A DNA stretch of 52,655 bases from an uncultured Oscillospiraceae bacterium (GCA_905198295.1 CAJKBW010000006.1:1-52655), one strand, 5' to 3'; shown: positions 42,433-51,267, counted from the first letter of the stretch. Program-made: numbers and translations. The notes: generated by a model not told the origin, from the sequence alone.

Positions 42433-44161
42433 CGGTATCCCCCCTTTTCATCTGCGAGGCATAGATCTCCTGATAAATCGGGTCGCTTTCCAGCAGCTGC
42501 GCGTGAGTGCCCGCCGCATGGATGCGCCCGTCTTCGAGAATAATGATCTGATCGGTACCGATCACCGAGGTGATCCGCTGGGCGATAATGATCTTGGTCA
42601 CGCCGGTCAGACCGGCCAGCGCGTTGCGGATCTCCCCCTCCGTCGCGGTATCGACCGCGCTGGTCGAGTCGTCAAAAATCAACACCTTCGGCCGCTTGAG
42701 CAGGGTGCGGGCGATACACAGCCGCTGCTTCTGCCCGCCGGACAGATTGACGCCGCCCTGTCCCAGATCGGTGTCCAGCCCCCTGGGCATCCGCCGGAGA
42801 AACTCTTCCGCACATGCTGCCCGGCAGGCCTCCCACAGCGTTTCGTCATCGGCGTGCGGGTGGCCCCACAGGAGATTTTCCCGCACCGTGCCGGAAAACA
42901 GGACATTTTTCTGCAGCACGATGCCCACCGCGTCCCGCAGCGCTTTCAGGTCATACTCGCGCACGTCCCGTCCGCCGACCCGGACAACCCCCGCCGTCGC
43001 GTCATACAGCCGGGGGATCAGCTGCACCAGCGTGCTTTTTGCCGAACCGGTGCCGCCCAGAATCCCCACCGTCTGCCCGGCCGCGATATGCAGGCTGACG
43101 CCGGACAGGGCATATTCCTGCGCGTCGGGGTTGTATTTGAAGGACACATTCTCGAAATCCACACGGCCGTCGGGGACATGTGTCACCCCGTTTTCCGGCG
43201 ACGACAGTACCGCCTTTTCGCCGAGCACCTCCCGAATGCGGCGGGCACTTGCGAGTGAACGGGTCAGCAGCAAAAACACGTTGGAAATCATCATCATGGA
43301 ATTCATGATCTGGAACACATAGCTCAAAAAACCGGTCAGCTCCCCTACCTGCAGCGAGGCGTCGAGGATCATGTTCCCGCCGAACCACATAATCAGCACA
43401 ACCGCCGTATACAGGATCAGCTGGAACGCCGGCAGGTTGAGCACCGCATAGCGGAAGGTGTTCTGGCTGCTCTCGGTCAGCGTCTTATTGACTTGTGCAA
43501 ACTTGTCCTCCTCATATTCCCGGCGTACAAAGGCCTTCACCGCACGGATGGCCGTCAGCCCCTCCTGCACGGTGCCGTTGAGCCGATCCACCGCCTTCTG
43601 CAGCAGCGTATACCGCGGCGCGATCTTATGGACGATATAAAAGAGAATCGCCCCCAGCACCGGCGCGCACAGGATAAAAACCACCGCCAGCGAAGGGTTC
43701 ATCCAAAATGACAGCGCCACCCCCATCACCAGCATCACCGGCCCCCGTACCATCGGCCGAAATCCGCCGATGACGGCATTCTGCAGCACCGTCACGTCGG
43801 TAGTCATACGGGTGATCAGGGACGAGGTTTCAAAATGATCCAGGTTAGAAAACGCATAGCCCTGTACCCGCGCATATTCGGCCTCCCGTATGCCGGCTCC
43901 CCAGCCGTAAGCGGCCCGGGCCGCAAAACGCGCATACAGCAGCCCGGTGACCAGCGACAGCAGCGCACAGATCCCCATCTGGATACCCTTGTGCAGGATG
44001 TACGTCATATCCCGGTTCGACACGCCGATATCGATCAGATCCGCCATCAACAGCGGGATCACCAGCTCGAAGCCGGTTTCGACAACAATCAACAGAGCGC
44101 CGATGAGCATATCCTTCCGGTACGGTCCGAGATACCGAAGCAGGTATTTCAGATCCCGCAT
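42398..44161 (-). CDS. ABC exporter half-transporter A (degenerate catalytic site)
   Basis: 587 residues from MRDLKYLLRYLGPY with GGAGGGG upstream. Six membrane helices (about 15-310), then an ATPase domain with Walker A GGTGSAKST and the canonical LSGGQKQRL. Walker B ends FDDSTSAVD, with Asp where the catalytic Glu should be. Together with LSQGQ in the partner this gives one canonical and one degenerate ATP site, the TM287/288-BmrCD-like pattern. Overlaps marR by 13 nt upstream. Confidence 0.9.
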   Translation of the reverse strand: MRDLKYLLRYLGPYRKDMLIGALLIVVETGFELVIPLLMADLIDIGVSNRDMTYILHKGIQMGICALLSLVTGLLYARFAARAAYGWGAGIREAEYARVQGYAFSNLDHFETSSLITRMTTDVTVLQNAVIGGFRPMVRGPVMLVMGVALSFWMNPSLAVVFILCAPVLGAILFYIVHKIAPRYTLLQKAVDRLNGTVQEGLTAIRAVKAFVRREYEEDKFAQVNKTLTESSQNTFRYAVLNLPAFQLILYTAVVLIMWFGGNMILDASLQVGELTGFLSYVFQIMNSMMMISNVFLLLTRSLASARRIREVLGEKAVLSSPENGVTHVPDGRVDFENVSFKYNPDAQEYALSGVSLHIAAGQTVGILGGTGSAKSTLVQLIPRLYDATAGVVRVGGRDVREYDLKALRDAVGIVLQKNVLFSGTVRENLLWGHPHADDETLWEACRAACAEEFLRRMPRGLDTDLGQGGVNLSGGQKQRLCIARTLLKRPKVLIFDDSTSAVDTATEGEIRNALAGLTGVTKIIIAQRITSVIGTDQIIILEDGRIHAAGTHAQLLESDPIYQEIYASQMKRGDTDAGTSAQRQKA

Positions 44162-44589
44162 GTGCCATCCCCTCCGTCGCGGAAATTCTGCCACGCCCGG
44201 GACAGGTAGTCGGCAAAGCGTGCTTTTTCCTCGTCGCTGAAGCCCCGCAGCATGATCCCCTCCATCGCACGGCAGCGATCCTGCCACTGCTGCTGCGCCT
44301 GCCGCCCCTTATCTGTGAGCGCAATCAGGTTGCTGCGCCGGCTTTCCTCGTCCATCTTTCTGGTGACAAATCCGCCCTTTTCCAGCGAATCCAGCATCCG
44401 CGACACCGCCGCCGAATCCACCTCAAAATATTCGGCCAGCTCCCGCTGACGGCAGGGCTCATGTCCGGCCAGATAGGTCAGCAGCTTCGGCTGTCCCACC
44501 TCCAGCCCGATTTCCCCCAGACATGGCCGAAGGTAATGACGCTGCGCGTGGAATGCACGGTACAACAGCATATGGAATGTCCGTTCCAT
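44149..44589 (-). CDS. MarR-family transcriptional regulator
   Basis: 146 residues from MERTFHMLLYRAFHAQ with GGAGGGG upstream. Winged helix about 30-100: QRELAEYFEVDSAAVSRMLDSLEKGGFVTRKMDEESRRSNLIALTD. Probably an autorepressor of the marR-exporter operon; a perfect palindrome lies between its promoter and its start. Such regulators usually respond to small phenolic or drug-like ligands. Confidence 0.92.
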   Translation of the reverse strand: MERTFHMLLYRAFHAQRHYLRPCLGEIGLEVGQPKLLTYLAGHEPCRQRELAEYFEVDSAAVSRMLDSLEKGGFVTRKMDEESRRSNLIALTDKGRQAQQQWQDRCRAMEGIMLRGFSDEEKARFADYLSRAWQNFRDGGDGTCGI

Positions 44590-44603
44590 CGGTTTCCCCT
44601 CCA

Positions 44604-44625
44604 AATAATTGACTTATCAATTATT
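44604..44625 (-). promoter_or_regulatory. Probable MarR operator
   Basis: Perfect palindrome AATAATTGA-CTTA-TCAATTATT, just downstream of the -10 box and 15 nt before the marR start. A further copy of TCAATTAT (44633-44640) overlaps the -10, so the repressor could cover the promoter. Confidence 0.75.
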
Positions 44626-44635
44626 GCATACGTCA

Positions 44636-44663
44636 ATTATAATCCGCCCGACGGATTTGTCAA
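44636..44663 (-). promoter_or_regulatory. Strong sigma-A promoter of the marR-ABC operon
   Basis: Minus strand: TTGACA (44663-44658), 16 nt, TATAAT (44641-44636). Confidence 0.85.
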
Positions 44664-44710
44664 TACATCGGCGCAAAAGGGGGACAAACGCGGCAAAACA
44701 CGTATAACAG

Positions 44711-44744
44711 AAAAAAGGCCGGCCTGCCGCATGACAGACCGACC
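44711..44744 (-). terminator. Intrinsic terminator of the surface-protein locus
   Basis: Minus strand: GGTCGGTCTGTC / GGCAGGCCGGCC stem (12 bp with G-T pairs), ATGC loop, then TTTTTT. Lies 29 nt after the zinc-ribbon/AP2 gene. Confidence 0.8.
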
Positions 44745-44772
44745 TGCATGGCAAGAATCCCCTGCCCTGCTG

Positions 44773-45432
44773 TCATTCCCTTATTTTCCCCGAATTTTCG
44801 AGCGTGTCCAAAAATTTTCCGAACCGCTCCCACTCCGCCCTTTTTCGAGCCGCTGCGGCCTGTGCCGCGCAAGTGTAGCTGCCCAGCCGGTGCCGGACGC
44901 CCTGAAAGGTTAAGGCGGCCTGCCATCGCCGGCTTTTCGGGTCATAGTTGACACCGATCATTTCTTCGGCGGATGCGGTGGAATTGTACTCCATGATTTT
45001 CAAGATTCTGGACACCTGCGTTCCGTCCACAAATCCGGCAGCTTCCCGCATTTTTTGAATCTTTCCTTCGTTTTTCCGGCAGCCACAGCTCCGAACGGTT
45101 CCGGAGGTAAGAGAATCCAGCCGCAGCAGCACAATTTTACCGCAGCTACACCGGCATTTCCACAACGGCGACCGGGTACTGCCATGCTGTACGGTTTCGC
45201 CGGTTTTTTCCAGCACGGTCAATTCTCCGTAACGTTTGCCGATATACGGGCTTACCCGGCGGCACCCGCAGCTCACCGTGTGCCCACGCGTCAGGTTAGC
45301 GGCCGCTGCCTCAATGATCCGCCCGCAGTCGCATCGACATGTCCAGTAAACACAGGGATGATGCTGTTTCGACCGGCACAGCACGGTCAGCATTCCAAAC
45401 CGCTGCCCGGTCAGATCGATCAGCCGGCTCAC
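44773..45432 (-). CDS. Duplicated zinc-ribbon protein with AP2-type DNA-binding end
   Basis: 219 residues from a GTG (MSRLIDLTGQRFG) with AAGG 9 nt upstream; a GTG three codons earlier is also possible. Two tandem copies of the module (T)GQRFG-x-LTVL ... CRCDCG ... GHTxSCGC lie at about 6-60 and 65-120, each with four Cys. Residues about 155-215 (GVNYDPKSRRWQAALTFQGVRHRLGSY) resemble an AP2/ERF DNA-binding domain, as found in phage and homing-endonuclease proteins. No nuclease motif is seen. No terminator separates it from the LPXTG-like gene upstream, so it may be the last gene of the sipW locus. Confidence 0.7.
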   Translation of the reverse strand: MSRLIDLTGQRFGMLTVLCRSKQHHPCVYWTCRCDCGRIIEAAAANLTRGHTVSCGCRRVSPYIGKRYGELTVLEKTGETVQHGSTRSPLWKCRCSCGKIVLLRLDSLTSGTVRSCGCRKNEGKIQKMREAAGFVDGTQVSRILKIMEYNSTASAEEMIGVNYDPKSRRWQAALTFQGVRHRLGSYTCAAQAAAARKRAEWERFGKFLDTLENSGKIRE

Positions 45433-45484
45433 ATATATCACAACCTTATACTGCCGGATACGGATTTATCGGCTCCGAAATGCT

Positions 45485-46171
45485 TTAAAGCCCCGCAGGC
45501 ACTTGCCTTCCGCGCCGCTCAGCCGCCTTCTTCCCTTTGGCCGCCGGCAGCAGGAGCAGAAACCCTCCGGCACCTGCCAGGAAAATCCCCGCATACAGCC
45601 AAACGCTGGTCTGTTCACCGGTCTGGGGCGGTTTGGGATCGTCCGGATCAACGGGAAGCTCCTCAACCTTGAATTGCCAGTCCAGCTTTCCCACGGCATC
45701 CTGAAACGCGTTGTCCATCGTCAGCGGCACGTCCAGAACCACCTGCAAATCGATATCAGCTCCTGAATAGAAGGTGCCGAGGCACACCCAGTCCGTCAGC
45801 CCGGCCGTTTGACTGGCAGGCGCGGCAAACAATTCGGATTCCCCGTCCTGCGTGACCGTCAAATGCATTTGAGAAAGAAAATCCTCTGCCTCCTGTGCGC
45901 CGAGAGAGCGCAGATAAAGCTTTACCTTCACCTTGTTCGATGCAGCATTTCTCACCGTAATTTTCTGCGTCAGGGAGTCACCCGGCATAACCCCCTTAAA
46001 GCTGTTAAACAGGTCGGTGGGCGAATCACTGCTCCCCGGTGCGAAGATAAACTTCTGCGCGTCGCCGTCATAGATGACCGAGGCATCCGCAGCGGATGCG
46101 GGAATCACCAGCCATACCGAAACCGTCAACGCAATGAGGCTGCAAATAAATGTTTTGAATCCCCTTTTCAT
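45485..46171 (-). CDS. Secreted protein with LPXTG-like PPQTGE sorting signal
   Basis: 228 residues. Signal peptide (about 1-28, ending PASAADA). The ectodomain includes GVMPGDSLTQKITVRNAASNKVKVKLYLRS, the camelysin/TasA-like pattern of a strand-rich domain. A Pro-rich stalk (VDPDDPKPPQTGE) leads to a membrane helix (about 189-210) and a basic tail (KGKKAAERRGR). PPQTGE (181-186) is a non-canonical sortase motif; no sortase gene is in the window. Likely wall anchor for the other products of the locus (inferred). Confidence 0.8.
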   Translation of the reverse strand: MKRGFKTFICSLIALTVSVWLVIPASAADASVIYDGDAQKFIFAPGSSDSPTDLFNSFKGVMPGDSLTQKITVRNAASNKVKVKLYLRSLGAQEAEDFLSQMHLTVTQDGESELFAAPASQTAGLTDWVCLGTFYSGADIDLQVVLDVPLTMDNAFQDAVGKLDWQFKVEELPVDPDDPKPPQTGEQTSVWLYAGIFLAGAGGFLLLLPAAKGKKAAERRGRQVPAGL

Positions 46172-46184
46172 GTCTTTGCCCCCC

Positions 46185-46751
46185 TTATCTGCTGATAGTG
46201 CCGTCCGGATTAACCGTCACGCCCCATGCATCTGCCACAGCCTCCGGCGGTTCGCTCTGTACGGCCGAAGCCAAGATTTCCACAACCAGCTGACAGCCGG
46301 TTTTTTCAGTTATCTGCGTACACTCCCGGATCAACACGCCGGTGGGATCACTGGAGCCAACAGCCGCGGCATGGTACCAATAACCATCTGTCCCGCTGAT
46401 CCAGCCCGTATCCTCTGCAAAAATAATCTCGTAATCTATGCCCTCAGCCGGCTTTTCGGCGGCAACACTGCCGCCGCTGTTTACCCACGTCACCACAACT
46501 TCTGCGCGGATATAGACCGGCACGGTGCCGGTATTCCGGATCCGTACATCACTCTTGCGGCTTCCGTCGAAGTTTTCCTCAATAGCACAGGTGATCTCAG
46601 CCGGCTGAAAAATATTTTCCAGCGGGTTAGTCCGCATGGCTAAAAACGCCAGCGCGGTGCCGACGCTCAGTGTCAGGATGAGAGCGAAAACAAGGAGCAG
46701 CACAATAAGCTGTTTTTTTCTTTTGGCGCCTGAATGGTTTACCGTATACAT
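46185..46751 (-). CDS. TasA/camelysin-like membrane or secreted protein
   Basis: 188 residues from MYTVNHSGAKRKKQ with AAGGGAG upstream. Membrane helix or signal (about 14-37), then AFLAMRTNPLENIFQPAEITCAIEE, which follows the A-F-L-x...N-x-F-x-x-G/A pattern after the SipW-type cleavage region. The ectodomain has RIRNTGTVPVYIRAEVVVTW, typical for TasA/CalY relatives. Lies 13 nt from the LPXTG-like gene; a shared complex is inferred. Confidence 0.75.
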   Translation of the reverse strand: MYTVNHSGAKRKKQLIVLLLVFALILTLSVGTALAFLAMRTNPLENIFQPAEITCAIEENFDGSRKSDVRIRNTGTVPVYIRAEVVVTWVNSGGSVAAEKPAEGIDYEIIFAEDTGWISGTDGYWYHAAAVGSSDPTGVLIRECTQITEKTGCQLVVEILASAVQSEPPEAVADAWGVTVNPDGTISR

Positions 46752-46767
46752 GTCGCCCGCTCCCTTC

Positions 46768-49700
46768 TCATTCCGGCTTCCCGGTAAACGTATTGATGCA
46801 GGATGTCTCGTCGTCCAGCCACCGCCCGCCAGTTCTTTCATTTTCAAAGGTCAGCCGGTTATTTCCGCCTGCCGACAAGGGGATTTCCCGCCTTGGGGAT
46901 ACCGGCGTATACCGCCACGACCACGCGGTTTCCTCGACGATGTACCGGCCCACGGGCAGGCCGGTGATCCGGATGTGGCTGTTGCCCCGGATGGTTACGG
47001 TCAGGTCAACCCCCTCGGTGACAGCTTCCGCACCCCGGATACGAAACACAAAGTGCGCATCGGGATCAAGGGTTTCGTTCGCGCCCTTTTTCCAGATCTC
47101 CAGCTCCGTATCCGCCGGATCATAGACAAACCGGATGATGTTGTTCTCTTCGTCTGCCGACAGCTCCAGCGTCAGGCTGAACAGCCGGGGCGTATACCCC
47201 GGAATTTCCACCGGATATTCCGTAACAACCGCATCGGGGGTCGACGCGGTTTTGCTCCCTGTCAGCTCTTTGCCGTCTTCATCCACGTATTGAACCGTAT
47301 AGCGAATTTCGGCAGCCGGACGGTAATAGAAAATGATTTCCTGATCCGCGCTGTTCAGGATGACACTGGTGCTCGTCTGCAGGGGGAAATACAGCGTCCC
47401 GGCTTCTGCCAGATTCAGCTCATCTCCCATTTTCGCCCTTTCCGTCACACTGGAACCGATGCGTGCTTCCCCCGTTTTATCTTCGGCCAGCTTTCTTTCA
47501 GTTCCTTCAAGGTAATAATGGACGGTATAGGACACAAAGGCCTCGTTGGAGAATTTGGGATACAGGTTATAATCCTTTGTAATCGGCATGGTGAAGGAAA
47601 ACGGCTTTTCGATTCCGTCATCCCCCCGGTAAAACCAGCCCACAAAGACTTCGCCGGATTTCACCGGATCCTTCGGCGCTTCCGCAAGGGTGTACTTGAC
47701 AATATTTTCCTCCACACCAGTATAGCCTTCATAGGTGTAGGGCTCCGTCATAGCAGCGTCGGTAAAGGTTTTGACCGTGTACAGGCCGTTGACCCATTTG
47801 GCATAGAGTGCTATATCGTTAGCGGGCATGTTGTGCTCAGAAAAAACGTACTTCTCACCGGTGCACTGCGGATTCAAATACCAGCCCGCGAATTTGGCAT
47901 CCGTTTCCATATCCGCAGGCGGCGTGACCGGCGTCCAGTCATACGGCGCGAGGTTTGCCCGGTATTTTACCTTGGCCGATTCCTCCAGCGGGGTACTGTT
48001 ATCGCCGGAGAAGAAATTGAGCGCATATTCATCGCGGGTGTAATAGAAGGAAACCTCCCCGCCGCCGCGCAGATCAATTTGCCCGCCTCTGAATTCCGGA
48101 TCGGATGCCCACTGCGTATAGCCCTCCAGACCAAAGAAATCCTCCGTCTCGGTGACATAATTGTAGTTTGCGGTGACGGCAAACGCTTCTGTAAAATATT
48201 TGCCGCCGTATGCGCGCTCGCCCTCACCATCGAGCACTTCCACGTAATAGTGCATCACATACTGATCCGCACTCGTCCGGTCTGCTGTCAGTGTAAAGCT
48301 TTCGGCCGGCATGATTTCAATAAACACCAGAACTTGAGTATAGGCGGACGAGCCGGAAGGCTTCCACCGCTCGCCGCTGTCGTAAACTGTGCCGTTTGTA
48401 CCATGAATCGGCCAATGACTGCTGATATTTTTGCCCCAGCGTTCGGTTATCGTATAAACCGTATCCCGGCCGTCACGAAAGGTCAGCGTGAATTCCGTTC
48501 GGGTAAAATACACATTGAGCACCGCTTTGCCGTCAGCAGTGATGGTAATGGTTTCGCTCTTTTCATACCTCCACAAATCCCGGTCGGGATGAAGCGCCCC
48601 CATCTGGCAAGCAGCGGTATGCGTATGGCCCTCCAGCCCACAGATCAGCTTATAGCAGGAGCCAGTGAAATCCGTATGGGTGTGCCCTGTTTTGCCGCAG
48701 GTGAAGCAGGAATCATCGTGGGTGTGTTCCGGCTTATTGCTGCAGTTTTCCGTATTGCAGCTTCCGTCGCCGTGGGTGTGCTCGGTTTTCCCGCACAGCA
48801 GGCCCCATACACAGGTAATGCTGTGCTTATGCTCTTCCTTGGAACAGCAGGCCGCCGTATGCGTGTGTTCCTCTCTGCCGCAGCCGATGCAGTCCGCCTG
48901 ATGCGTGTGTTCCTCCTGCGTGCAAATCAGCTCATAGCATTTTTCATTATGCACATGGGCGCCCGGGCAGATATAGGTTTCCTCATCCCATGTGACCTCC
49001 GTATCGGTTTTCCCATACGCCGGATACGAATTCAGATACGCATAATCGTCATCGTTGGCATTCTGTCCCCAGATGACAATGGTATAGTCCGCCGTATCGC
49101 TTTCCCGCTCCCACTGCGCGACATAGGTGACACTTCCGGTGATGGTATAGTCGACAGCGGGGCTCCAGCCCTTGAAAATATAGCCGGCGCGCGTCGGCTC
49201 TTTCACATAGCTTTCTGCAAAGGTCGTGCCGTATTCGGCATAAATCGGGTCGGAAGCATTCACGCCGCCGTTAGGATCAAATACCACGGTATAAGACAAC
49301 CGGTCATAATGTATGCTGATCTCCGTGGAGCCGTCTGCCGCAATGATGCCCTGTTCCACGCGGCTGCTGAAGCCTTCCATCTGCTTCGCCTTGGCGTCAG
49401 TATAGGCGTCGATATCGCCTTTGAGCTTCACGGAGCCGATGAGCTCATATTCCTCGCTGCCCAGCTTTTGTCGCCAGGAGGTGACGGTGTACTCCGCCTC
49501 GCCCGCCCGATAATACAGCACCATACGGATATTCTCCGTCACATCCGGCAGGTCAATGCTCAGAAGATGATTTGCCGAATCCAGCGAAACGCCGCCCGGC
49601 AGCGCGCCGGCGCTCTCTGCCGTGATGCTGTAATTAAGGATTTCCGGCAGTGCGATTGTCGCCTGAAATGGCTGGCCGGCCGGCACCGTGGCGGAATACG

Positions 49701-49851
49701 GCTGCGCTGCCATAGCGTTGTTTTTTTCATAGACATAATTTACGGTGATTTTCGCGGTATCCCCGGTTTGTGCCGCGACAAAGCCCGCCGGCACAAACAG
49801 CGATATAAATACACTCAGACACAGCAGGAGGGACAAAATCTTCTTTTTCAT
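46768..49851 (-). CDS. Large multi-domain surface adhesin with His/Cys repeat block
   Basis: 1027 residues with a signal peptide (about 1-28). An InlB B-repeat/Flg_new-type unit lies at about 187-247 (VVFDPNGG ... GYIFKGWSP ... YVAQW), and more GW-type units at about 640-760. A His/Cys-rich block covers 299-415, with eight H-x-H ... C units. MucBP-like segments follow (YTVHYYLEGTERKL; YTVQYVDEDGKEL). A SpaA-like domain (about 930-1000: HFVFRIRGAEAV ... GLPVGRYIVEETAW) ends the protein. There is no LPXTG motif or C-terminal membrane helix, so attachment must be indirect. Probably an adhesin or matrix protein; the His/Cys units may bind metal. Confidence 0.82.
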   Translation of the reverse strand: MKKKILSLLLCLSVFISLFVPAGFVAAQTGDTAKITVNYVYEKNNAMAAQPYSATVPAGQPFQATIALPEILNYSITAESAGALPGGVSLDSANHLLSIDLPDVTENIRMVLYYRAGEAEYTVTSWRQKLGSEEYELIGSVKLKGDIDAYTDAKAKQMEGFSSRVEQGIIAADGSTEISIHYDRLSYTVVFDPNGGVNASDPIYAEYGTTFAESYVKEPTRAGYIFKGWSPAVDYTITGSVTYVAQWERESDTADYTIVIWGQNANDDDYAYLNSYPAYGKTDTEVTWDEETYICPGAHVHNEKCYELICTQEEHTHQADCIGCGREEHTHTAACCSKEEHKHSITCVWGLLCGKTEHTHGDGSCNTENCSNKPEHTHDDSCFTCGKTGHTHTDFTGSCYKLICGLEGHTHTAACQMGALHPDRDLWRYEKSETITITADGKAVLNVYFTRTEFTLTFRDGRDTVYTITERWGKNISSHWPIHGTNGTVYDSGERWKPSGSSAYTQVLVFIEIMPAESFTLTADRTSADQYVMHYYVEVLDGEGERAYGGKYFTEAFAVTANYNYVTETEDFFGLEGYTQWASDPEFRGGQIDLRGGGEVSFYYTRDEYALNFFSGDNSTPLEESAKVKYRANLAPYDWTPVTPPADMETDAKFAGWYLNPQCTGEKYVFSEHNMPANDIALYAKWVNGLYTVKTFTDAAMTEPYTYEGYTGVEENIVKYTLAEAPKDPVKSGEVFVGWFYRGDDGIEKPFSFTMPITKDYNLYPKFSNEAFVSYTVHYYLEGTERKLAEDKTGEARIGSSVTERAKMGDELNLAEAGTLYFPLQTSTSVILNSADQEIIFYYRPAAEIRYTVQYVDEDGKELTGSKTASTPDAVVTEYPVEIPGYTPRLFSLTLELSADEENNIIRFVYDPADTELEIWKKGANETLDPDAHFVFRIRGAEAVTEGVDLTVTIRGNSHIRITGLPVGRYIVEETAWSWRYTPVSPRREIPLSAGGNNRLTFENERTGGRWLDDETSCINTFTGKPE
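48607..48957 (-). repeat. Eight HxH...C repeat units inside the adhesin
   Basis: Units in order: HVHNEKC, HTHQADC, HTHTAAC, HKHSITC, HTHGDGSC, HTHDDSC, HTHTDFTGSC, HTHTAAC. Most are joined by a Cys-x-x-Cys or CGK/CGR-type linker. They occupy residues 299-415. Confidence 0.9.
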
Positions 49852-49866
49852 TTCTTAACCGCCCCC

Positions 49867-50433
49867 TTATTCTTCCGGCCAGCCGGCAGCTTCCCGCGCG
49901 CTGTCTCCGTTGTTGTCGGCCTGCACGGCGCTCGCATGAACCGCTATTTTCACCCTGCCGTTTTGATACACATCGCCCATATCTTTGGAAAAGGCCACGG
50001 AGGTAAACAGCGGTTCAGTGGTTTCTCCCGTCTTCAGCACACGGCCGTAGTAATACCAGCCGTCTTTTTCTGTCCAGTTTTCGGTATCGATATTCAGCCC
50101 GATCAGGCTTAAATCAGTTTCCCCGGCCGCATCTTCCATGAGGGTCAGTTCCTTATCCAGCCGGATGCGGACATAGGCGTCCTTATCGCCGGTATTTTCC
50201 ACCTCGACGATTTTGGACACCTCTGCGCCCGGCATTACGCCGATCACGTCCGCAAAGGGGACCGGATCACCTCCACCTTCTGGAACAGTGGTTTCCCGCA
50301 GCGCAATCCGGACATTTCCGGCGGTTATGACATTCGCAGCGGTATCCTCCGCCGTAAAATAGGCTATCGATCCGTAAGCCGCCAACGACAGGCATGCCGC
50401 CGCCAGGGCAGCAGCCAGCAACTTCTTTTTCAC
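49867..50433 (-). CDS. TasA/camelysin-like secreted protein 3
   Basis: 188 residues. SipW-type signal: a hydrophobic segment ending GSIAYFTAEDTAANVITAGNV, matching the A-Y-F-T ... N-x-x-T-x-G-N-V signature cleaved by ER-type signal peptidases. The ectodomain has VMPGAEVSKIVEVENTGDKDAYVRIRLDKE, the TasA/CalY core. Lies 15 nt before the adhesin gene, so probably co-expressed and co-assembled with it. Confidence 0.85.
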   Translation of the reverse strand: MKKKLLAAALAAACLSLAAYGSIAYFTAEDTAANVITAGNVRIALRETTVPEGGGDPVPFADVIGVMPGAEVSKIVEVENTGDKDAYVRIRLDKELTLMEDAAGETDLSLIGLNIDTENWTEKDGWYYYGRVLKTGETTEPLFTSVAFSKDMGDVYQNGRVKIAVHASAVQADNNGDSAREAAGWPEE

Positions 50434-50498
50434 GGTATCCTTCCTCCCCGCACATGATTATCCCGTTTTTCAGCGCACCGCCCGCCTTGTCAGGCAGA

Positions 50499-50543
50499 GC
50501 GTGTGTGAACATTCCCGCATGCCGCCGGAACCCTCACACACGC
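50499..50543 (-). other. Intercistronic hairpin between TasA-like genes
   Basis: Perfect 10-bp inverted repeat GCGTGTGTGA / TCACACACGC around 25 nt, without a T tract. Possibly an RNA processing or stability element, or an inefficient terminator. Confidence 0.5.
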
Positions 50544-50592
50544 CCTGTCCTCAGCCGAGGGCAGGGACGGTGTATGTACCCGTTACCGGCGA

Positions 50593-51192
50593 TTAGCCGC
50601 CGTAGGGAATCTGCGTCTGATTCGTGAACCATGCGGCAATTTCCTCAACGGTCATCGTCTGAACACGGCTCCACTGGACGGCCGCGCCCTGCGCCTGAAT
50701 CGCTTCGGCGGTCACAACCACATCGTAAGGCGTCTGCGCGTTGCCGTTTTCAGTTTCGGTGCTCAGAACGATCTGATCGAACAGTGCATCTGTAACGCCA
50801 TCCTTCTCGAGGATCCCCTTGTAATAGAAATAGTCGTCGGCCTCGTTATAGACCCAGTTTTCGCCCAGTTTGCCATCCTGCGAATCGGTGCGGTAGGACA
50901 GCTTAGCTCCCTCCGGCCACTTCACCTTGACGCGGACAAACGCCGGGTTCGCGCCAACGTTTTCCACAGTCGGATCCTTGGCGACCGCTTCGCCCGGGAA
51001 CATTTCTTTCGCTTCTTCCTTGCCGGTTTCGTCCCACTTCGGCTCGGTCAGCTCAATATCAACGTTGCCGATGGTGAGGGTGTTGGTCTTTTCCTCTTTG
51101 TCCGTGAAATAGGCCAGAGAAGACCCAATCACGGCAACGGCGGCCAGAGAAGTGGCCAGCGCGATGGAGAAAATTTTCTTTTTCGTGTTCAT
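50593..51192 (-). CDS. TasA-like secreted protein 2
   Basis: 199 residues from MNTKKKIFSIALATSLA with AAAGGATG upstream. Signal ends SSLAYFTDKEEKTNTLTIGNVDI, a textbook SipW-cognate signal peptide. The ectodomain contains EMFPGEAVAKDPTVENVGANPAFVRVKVKWP, the TasA-family core, and a long beta-rich middle. In Bacillus subtilis TasA forms the protein fibres of the biofilm matrix. Fibre formation here is inferred from family only. Confidence 0.87.
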   Translation of the reverse strand: MNTKKKIFSIALATSLAAVAVIGSSLAYFTDKEEKTNTLTIGNVDIELTEPKWDETGKEEAKEMFPGEAVAKDPTVENVGANPAFVRVKVKWPEGAKLSYRTDSQDGKLGENWVYNEADDYFYYKGILEKDGVTDALFDQIVLSTETENGNAQTPYDVVVTAEAIQAQGAAVQWSRVQTMTVEEIAAWFTNQTQIPYGG

Positions 51193-51267
51193 GATGCAAA
51201 ACATCCTTTCCGATAAATTGGCCCGGCGGCTTACAGGATCAGCCGTCAAAGCCGGCAGTTAGGTCCC

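Noticed and set aside
46636..50112. Plus-strand open frame of 1158 codons across the adhesin
   Set aside because: Length is due to codon bias of the minus-strand adhesin. The translation shows no domain, no ribosome binding site and an unbalanced composition; the minus frame has a signal peptide and known repeats.
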